64,000 nt of DNA from Dryococelus australis (taxonomy: Eukaryota > Arthropoda > Insecta > Phasmatodea > Phasmatidae). The translations under genes and the position numbers were made by a program. The notes beneath the pieces are model-generated. The model was given only the letters and a program-made list of their open reading frames with translations, had not been told where the DNA came from and made no database searches. Of this stretch, positions 57,736-64,000 are shown piece after piece; position 1 is the first letter of the stretch, and each line of letters opens with the position of its first letter. Where the stretch lies: positions 87,591,416 to 87,655,415 of the forward strand of contig CM057009.1 of NCBI GenBank assembly GCA_029891345.1. Reading direction: 5' to 3'.

Positions 57736-59460
57736 AGTTTTGCATTGAGAAGCTGAAGATTATTCACGATGGTAATACTGCTGTTTCAAAACAGGTTGAA
57801 AACATCTAGGTGTGATTCTATAAGAGTAAATATGCAACAGGGGTAAAATAAGTGTGTGTGTGTGTAAAAGTAGTGACTGGCACGTGTAGGAACTCTGCAT
57901 AACATTTGTTTCAAACTACTTAGTCCCTTGAAAGTTGGCAGCTGATAACTTAAAAAATTATTTTTGAACATTCCATGTAAAATGATAATAAAAGTGCAAT
58001 TCATAAGCTTACTATAACATGTACATTTTTTCCAGAGGGTCTAATTTAATCACATTCAAATATATTTTGTAATTTTTTCACTGTACGAGGGGCAGCACTG
58101 AATTAAAGATGTCCCCAGCTTCTTGAGCTGTATATAATTTTACATGTCTCGTTTAAAATGTTTGGATTTATACTTCACATAGTTATCTAGTGCTGCTTCT
58201 GCTTTTTGATTAAATTGCTGTATTACTTTTACTAGGTATATGTTAAAATGACTAATAAAAAAAATAATGAAATGAAGTTTAATAAAATTTTATTATGTAA
58301 TTGAAGTATTCTGTTCTTACCACAGGCTCTAATATGCAAATAATATTGATTTAAGAAATCTACTACTGTAAAATATAGTAAATGTTTAATTACTTTATCT
58401 GGGGCACAATGTACAAAGTAAAAAAGTGTTCGTATCACACCTTATTCTAGATTGTAGGTGCAAAGTGTCTTTCACTCACGGATGGGATGGTTGAAACCAA
58501 AGAAGGAAAAACAACTCATATTTTTTTTCATACACATACATTGCTCTCTCTCTTTCATTCTATGTATAAATTACCCAGGCATACACACAGGCAATATCAA
58601 AGACTTAGGCTGGATCTTGTCTTCAGTTTGCTTGGCCTATGTCTATTTCATCTCTTCAAAACTGCAATTTCTGCTAAAGTATTGTGTGGCGTAGTAAATT
58701 TAACTAATATTTTTGAAAACAATACACTTCAAATTTGAATTTAAACTTTTTCTAATTACTTCATTCCATGTAAATTTTTGTATTAAAAACATTTTTTATT
58801 GTAACCATAATCTTAAATGAATATTTTTTGTTAATGCATGGCACTTTTCCGTTGTCAATTTAAATCTTGTTTTTTTCATAGTGCACAAACCTATAGATAA
58901 TTTTGTTAGTGACGTACAGGTAATTCAAGATTAATATCTGAGTGAGAGCATTAACGAAAAACATAATGTAAATGGTTATAAAATTAACATAATAACTTTT
59001 ATGGCATATTATTCACATAACTTAGTATTTTCGTTGCCTCCCATGTGTATAAAAATTAGCTGAACAGGTATTTATTTGATTGAGTTAAAGGTGCCCCATG
59101 GGTGATAGAAAATAGGTTGATTGCTGAAACTTAACTATTCTGTGTGTAATTCATATTTTTATCATTCTTGTATGATTAAAGTAAGTATAAAAATATATAT
59201 TAATACTGAGATTTTATAGTGTTAGGTAAATTAGTCCCACACATGACAGCACATCTAGTAAAACAGTTTTGATAGAAATGTAGATATTATGTAGTGCTGG
59301 CATTAAGAGTGAGTACTAGTTAAATGCAGAATTTCTTTCCATTGTTAAAGTGACCTATAAAAAGTGGTTCAGTCAACTATTGTCATTCTGAGAGTGTAAA
59401 AGAAATCTCGTATGTTAACAAGAAGTTACTGACATAACTAATGAGCCTACTTTCCTCAAC
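57736..59460. other. AT-rich sequence without recognisable gene
   Basis: Short overlapping frames only (57786-58004 minus, 58458-58738 plus). No RNA gene or repeat family recognised. Confidence 0.5.
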
Positions 59461-59469
59461 ATGGGTGCA

Positions 59470-59662
59470 AATAATTTTTAATTTAGTCCTTAAACGGAGG
59501 CCTTAAACATTGCATTGACAGCAATGTCATAAAATATTTAACCATGAACATGCAACGATAGTGAGACAATTACAAATACACATGTGCCTTACCCGGGACT
59601 TGAACCCACAAGACCTTGAACCATAAGCTGGCGTTCAACCAACTGTATTACAAAGGTAGGAT
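59470..59662 (-). repeat. tRNA-derived SINE, family B (single copy)
   Basis: On the minus strand, ACAGTTGGTTGAACGCCAGC (A-box region) and GGGTTCAAGTCCCGGGTAAG (B box) have tRNA spacing and a near-perfect TpsiC arm at about 59588-59655. The downstream sequence to the left is unlike family A. It is not a functional tRNA gene: the acceptor stem does not pair and the anticodon arm is degenerate. The 3' limit is uncertain. Confidence 0.6.
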
Positions 59663-59689
59663 TTAGAGTATCAACTTTGGCTATAATCA

Positions 59690-60720
59690 GTCTAATGTTT
59701 TGAATGATAGGGTTTGCTGACCTGAATTATTATATTTTAAAAATAATTGTCTGAGTCATTTAAAACACTTAAGTTCACATGGCTTACCTAATGCTAATTT
59801 TGCAAAGAATTTGGTAGAAATCAATTAATTAGTTCTCAATGTATGTTGTAAGAACCTTCTTATTTAATGGTATTATACAAAAGTAAAACAAGAGGTTCTG
59901 TATTTGATGATTATAATAGATATTATCAGCATACAAAGTTAGGTTGAATTTGTTTAAATTGTTTAATAGATATGACAAACTTATCAAAATTATTTATATG
60001 GCCACCATTTTGAAAATGTAGTGTTTCACCCCACTTAAATCATGTAAGTTTACATGGCCTTCTGTAGCACTACTGGTGTGTGAAATTTGGTGGAAACAAG
60101 TGGACTGGATCTGGAAGTATGGCAAAATGCTCTGTTTTCTAACCTGACAATATTTACGTAAAGGCCAGCAAAAGGGTATTTCTGTACGCATAATTGATGT
60201 TTCTAATAAATACTGTTAGCTTACAAAATTAGGTTATATAACTGTCATTCTAAAAATATGTGTCGCCCACTAAAAGCATAAAAATTAATTTTGTGTACCA
60301 TAGTACATCATCTTCACCAAATTTGGTACTAATCAGTTGATTGTTTTACAAAATTTGACAAAAACTTACTTTGGGGCTTTCTTACCAAGTGGTGGATAAA
60401 TGAGACTCTGTTAAGACATATTTGGCTGGCATATAAAGTTATGTTGAAATTTGTAGTTATAAATATAGCATACTAAGCTAAAATGTGTATTATGACCCAC
60501 TTAATGCATATAAATTTACATGGCTTACTATAGTACTATTTGTGTATAAAATTTGTTAAGAATCTATAAATTCTTTCCCAGTGATATGACATAGCATTAT
60601 AAATTTTAAAATGGTCGTTATTTGGAAAGTAAGTGCTTGGCATTGTCAAAAACTATAAAAGTCATATGTCCTTACCAAGTACTTTATGTGTATCAACTTT
60701 GAAGAAATTTGGTTAATGCG
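59690..60720. repeat. Highly degenerate tandem repeat, roughly 225-275 bp period
   Basis: About four or five units recognised by AAGTTTACATGGCTTNC-like blocks at about 59770, 60050, 60283, 60508 and 60657. Each is followed by an AAATTTGGTNGAAATCA-like block and, further on, by ACAAAGTTAGGTTGAATTT-like text (59933, 60221, 60435). No coding capacity. Confidence 0.6.
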
Positions 60721-63054
60721 TTGGACACACATGCAAAAATACACACACACACAGACAGGAAAGTGAACTCATGAGCCTTTCTTTCCTTTGGAAAGTAGGC
60801 CAATTATAAAAAACAACAGAGGCATTTATAAATTCTTGACTTCCCTGACTTACTGTAACTTTTCGTGGGACATTTTGCAGTTGGTTCAATGAAAGCAAGA
60901 TGGACAGTGAAAAAAATCACTGAAAACATTCAGTACCTAATATGCAGTGAAAATGTTGTTGTTAAACGACGACATTAAATGCTTACTTTCGTTCTTTGTT
61001 AAATTTTTTACTATCTGCAAGGTTTTTAAATTAATTTTGTAGTCTATAGTTGTGTACTTTAATTTATACTAATGTTTACATTATAAACTTGAAAGTAAGT
61101 TACTCTTTCTTTTTTGTTTGGAAGCCATATTATATTGTTCATACTTTGCTCTAACTATTTAATATGTGTGTTTCGCTTTCCTTTTTATTTATTGTAATTC
61201 TTACTTTTTTCTTGTTTTTATATTGGTAATATTTAGATGGCAAAGGTATGTTGATCACAGTTAGATAAGTAATGTTGTAATAAAAATGTCCAAGAAAAAT
61301 TTAATACTTCTCGTGTGTCTGTTTTATGCTTCCTAATATAATGATCCAAAAATAATGTTATAATTTCATAGTAAAATTTTGTCAAGTTTCAATTGTTAGT
61401 AAAGCATGAAACTGCTTAAGTCCAACATAACAGATGTTGTCTCATCCCCACCCCACCCCCCAGTAATTTAGTACTTTTTAAGTCTTAGAAAGGAATTAGT
61501 GCTAAAATGTAGTTGAAATGTCCCACACTTGACTCTTGACAATGTCTTGCTATATAGGAGTTATTTTATATTTTTCTTCCAATGTTTTCAACTATTAATC
61601 AGTTATTTTTTAAATTTATCCTTGTAAATATTTTAAACATGGGTTTTAAAAGAAATCATGCTCATTTTATAGCCATAGTTATTGTAAAAATCCTTCACAA
61701 TCCATCAGAGGATAAAAAATTATTAATATTCACTATTCACCCATACAAATGCAAATATTTATTCTTTGCAGAAGTTCATTCAACACTTTAATATCTGTAA
61801 CTGTTTGCAAGTTTTGGACTCAAGAATTTTTGTGTCTGAAGATTTTTTTTGGTGACAATATGTCCATTAGTTTATTGAGCTGAAATAAATTCTAATAATG
61901 AAATATTACCCTTACAAGATGTCAGAATGGTGTATCCGAGTTCGTGATGGATGGGGGTCTTAATAAAAATAAAAACTAAATTTGATTTTTTAAAATTTAT
62001 TCACACAGTTGTTATTTACAACATTAAAACTATCTATCTCTACTATTACTCTTGTTATTCTCAGCGAGCACAATATTTAATGCCTATCTCAATTCTATTT
62101 AAAGTCCTTAACATTGTGTATGTTTTGATTACATACACATAATTCACTCTCTTTCACATATTCAATCTGTTTTTTGCAGTCATTCCAAATGTCTTACAAT
62201 TTCGCATCCAGTTGAGTAGTCCCGCCCATCAATCTCACTCTCCACTGTGCTGATGCTCGCAGTCTGCGACTCCATTTCCACTTGTCACTCTCTTTGCCAC
62301 TCTACATTCTGTTGGCTCATCTCTTCACTGTATTTGTACACCTGGTGCTTAGGTTGCATAATCTTCCAAACTCTAAATTGTCAGCGTGGAGGCCCATCAC
62401 TGCCTAAATAGTCTCGCTGGCACAATCTAGAAGATTCCTCTCACCCCAAGTTATGCTAAGAGAAGTGAGGAAAATTACCAGAAAATTCTTGAAAAGATAA
62501 CCCCATAAATTCAATCTGCTGATGGTCAGGAGTATACAAGTTACAATAGGTTTATCTCGCACACACTGTGGCTCACCTTTGTAAGTCGCCATCCACTTCT
62601 CGGATTGCTTCTCGTCTGACCATCACACACCTTCACTTTCTCGGACAGGACAGAACAAGGGAAGCGATGCAGACCGGTAACATGTAACATTACTTTTTCT
62701 TGTAAAGTAATGTTTGTCATATTGGAATAGTTTATCCTAAACATTAATATTGATAATACAAATGTTTGCCCCAGCTTGTATGCCTCTTTCTAAAATATTT
62801 GTCACATACAGTTCAGTTACTTTTGAATTTTCTTCATATGTGTCTTTCAGCCAATATTATGATCTGTTGTATACTAATGGTCAATAATCAGAGTTAGCAT
62901 TTTCATTAAGTTCAGGTTTTCCATAGTACCTCAGTATTCCATTCATATTAACATTTTTGTTCCCACTTGGGAATGTTGCTAGATATCACATTTGTTGGCT
63001 TGCATTTGCATATTTTAACTAGAGACTGTGGTTGTCTCCAGAAAAACAGGTGGC
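60721..63054. other. AT-rich sequence without recognisable gene
   Basis: No supported gene. A short CCCCACCCCACCCCC run lies near 61446-61461. The stretch 62210-62660 is less AT-rich, but its frames match nothing I recognise. Confidence 0.5.
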
Positions 63055-63067
63055 ATTTCCAAATAGG

Positions 63068-63145
<78 letters not shown>

Positions 63146-63156
63146 TATTTGGAAAT
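63055..63156. repeat. (TA)n palindrome flanked by a 14-nt inverted repeat
   Basis: ATTTCCAAATAGGA (63055-63068) and TCCTATTTGGAAAT (63143-63156) are exact reverse complements around about 72 bp of TA, giving a 102-bp perfect or near-perfect palindrome. Further TA runs continue to 63217. Confidence 0.93.
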
Positions 63157-63157
63157 T

Positions 63158-63188
<31 letters not shown>

Positions 63189-63217
63189 ATATTATATATA
63201 TATATATATATTATATA

Positions 63218-64000
63218 GCATTTCAAGGCTCTGAAACAAACTATTTTATTACTGTTTGTGGAATTGTTTTAATAATATGATTTTTAATGAAAATTTTTCT
63301 AGATATTTTTTGTTCCACATTTTGTGAGATTACATGCTAAGATAACTACAGTCTGTTAAGTTCATCCAAATAATAAAAACAAATACATGAGTGGGAATAA
63401 ATAAATTTAGTTTATAAACCATAGCTGCTGGATAAAATTAATGTTTTGTGACCTAGACAATACCTTTGTGATGAGCATATGGCAATGCCATCCTGCCGGG
63501 CATTGGAGCAGTTAAGTGCTTGTGTCCTTAATCATGAATAGGGATTTTAACCCATATATGGTGATCTCACCAGCAGGCTCTGCTGTCAAGTATTATGGTA
63601 GTCCATGCCTAGTATAGAGAGCTTCCTTTTTACCTCCACTCGAACAGAAAAGGGATAGAAAATATGTGCTGGGAAGTTTCCAGAGTAGGCAGTGCAAGGA
63701 AGAATGTTTTATATGTCATTTTGTTGCACTACACCATCCCTTCCCATCCCTTCATGAGGGCATATTATGTGAAGTAGATTACAGTTTGAGGCTCATCCCA
63801 CTCTTATATATTGCTTTAACAACTCCATTATTAAATATCATGAACCTTCCTCTGTATATAGCAACTTTATATTTTTAATGCTGTGACTGCTGAGTGGTTA
63901 CATTCTCTTGTTGAGGTATTTTACAGTGTCAGTGCTGGTTATCTCTAATTTCACATTTTAGAATAGATACACCTATAATATTAGAAGGGGGGGGGGGAGG
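63218..64000. other. AT-rich sequence without recognisable gene
   Basis: No recognised gene or repeat. The window ends in a run of G (about 63987-63997). Confidence 0.5.

Noticed and set aside
59588..59655. tRNA gene candidate on the minus strand
   Set aside because: B box and TpsiC arm are good, but the acceptor and anticodon stems do not pair convincingly. Treated as a SINE head.
62967..63280. Two overlapping frames with Ile-Tyr repeats
   Set aside because: Produced by the (TA)n palindrome at 63069-63217, not by a gene.

Overview
This is eukaryotic nuclear DNA, AT-rich and without any intact gene. No operon or convincing host exon is visible. Almost everything recognisable is a decayed or nested transposable element, so the window reads as an intergenic or intronic stretch of a large, repeat-rich invertebrate genome. 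The mix of copia, gypsy, CR1/Jockey-like LINEs, tRNA-derived SINEs, ZNF862-type hAT, piggyBac, IS630/mariner and pogo/Tigger-like elements fits an arthropod. That placement is an inference; the species cannot be fixed from the sequence.

Layout, 1-17 kb: a copia fragment (1-880); a hAT transposase relic with apparent splice sites (909-2830) carrying a SINE; a LINE RT fragment (2830-3354); a minus-strand gypsy element with both LTRs (3355-9735); an AT-rich gap with a SINE; a hairpin-forming element (12030-12730); and a second minus-strand gypsy element (about 13130-16860).

17.9-22.5 kb is the most striking segment. It is a foldback element whose two arms are long inverted repeats meeting at a 19-nt loop near 19572. 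Each arm carries the remains of a C2H2/C2HC zinc-finger reading frame and an array of roughly 110-bp tandem repeats rich in TGACCTTGA. The right arm is split by a 1.5-kb pogo/Tigger-like element flanked by TA.

22.5-34.5 kb: SINEs, a small inverted-repeat element, a CR1/Jockey-like LINE (26.9-29.05 kb) interrupted by a SINE with an exact target-site duplication, and a second hAT relic (29.4-31.95 kb) interrupted by a MITE and a SINE. 34.6-40.4 kb: a mariner-like transposon bounded by TA and inverted repeats of about 115 bp, with a pair of 1.4-kb LTR-like direct repeats and a second copy of the MITE inside it.

44.5-47.2 kb: a piggyBac pseudogene that keeps catalytic Asp codons but has stops and frameshifts; its 3' end is repeated downstream. 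47.2-48.4 kb: another LINE fragment. 51.0-56.1 kb: a full-length SINE, a poly(A)-ended segment, and a second IS630-like transposon (51989-56086) holding a SINE and a broken open reading frame that resembles an uncharacterised invertebrate family. From 56 kb to the end: a LINE tail, simple repeats, a second tRNA-like SINE, a degenerate tandem repeat and a cruciform-prone (TA)n palindrome.

The elements do not cooperate as a system. Their interest lies in the nesting order, which gives relative ages, and in the structure of the foldback element.
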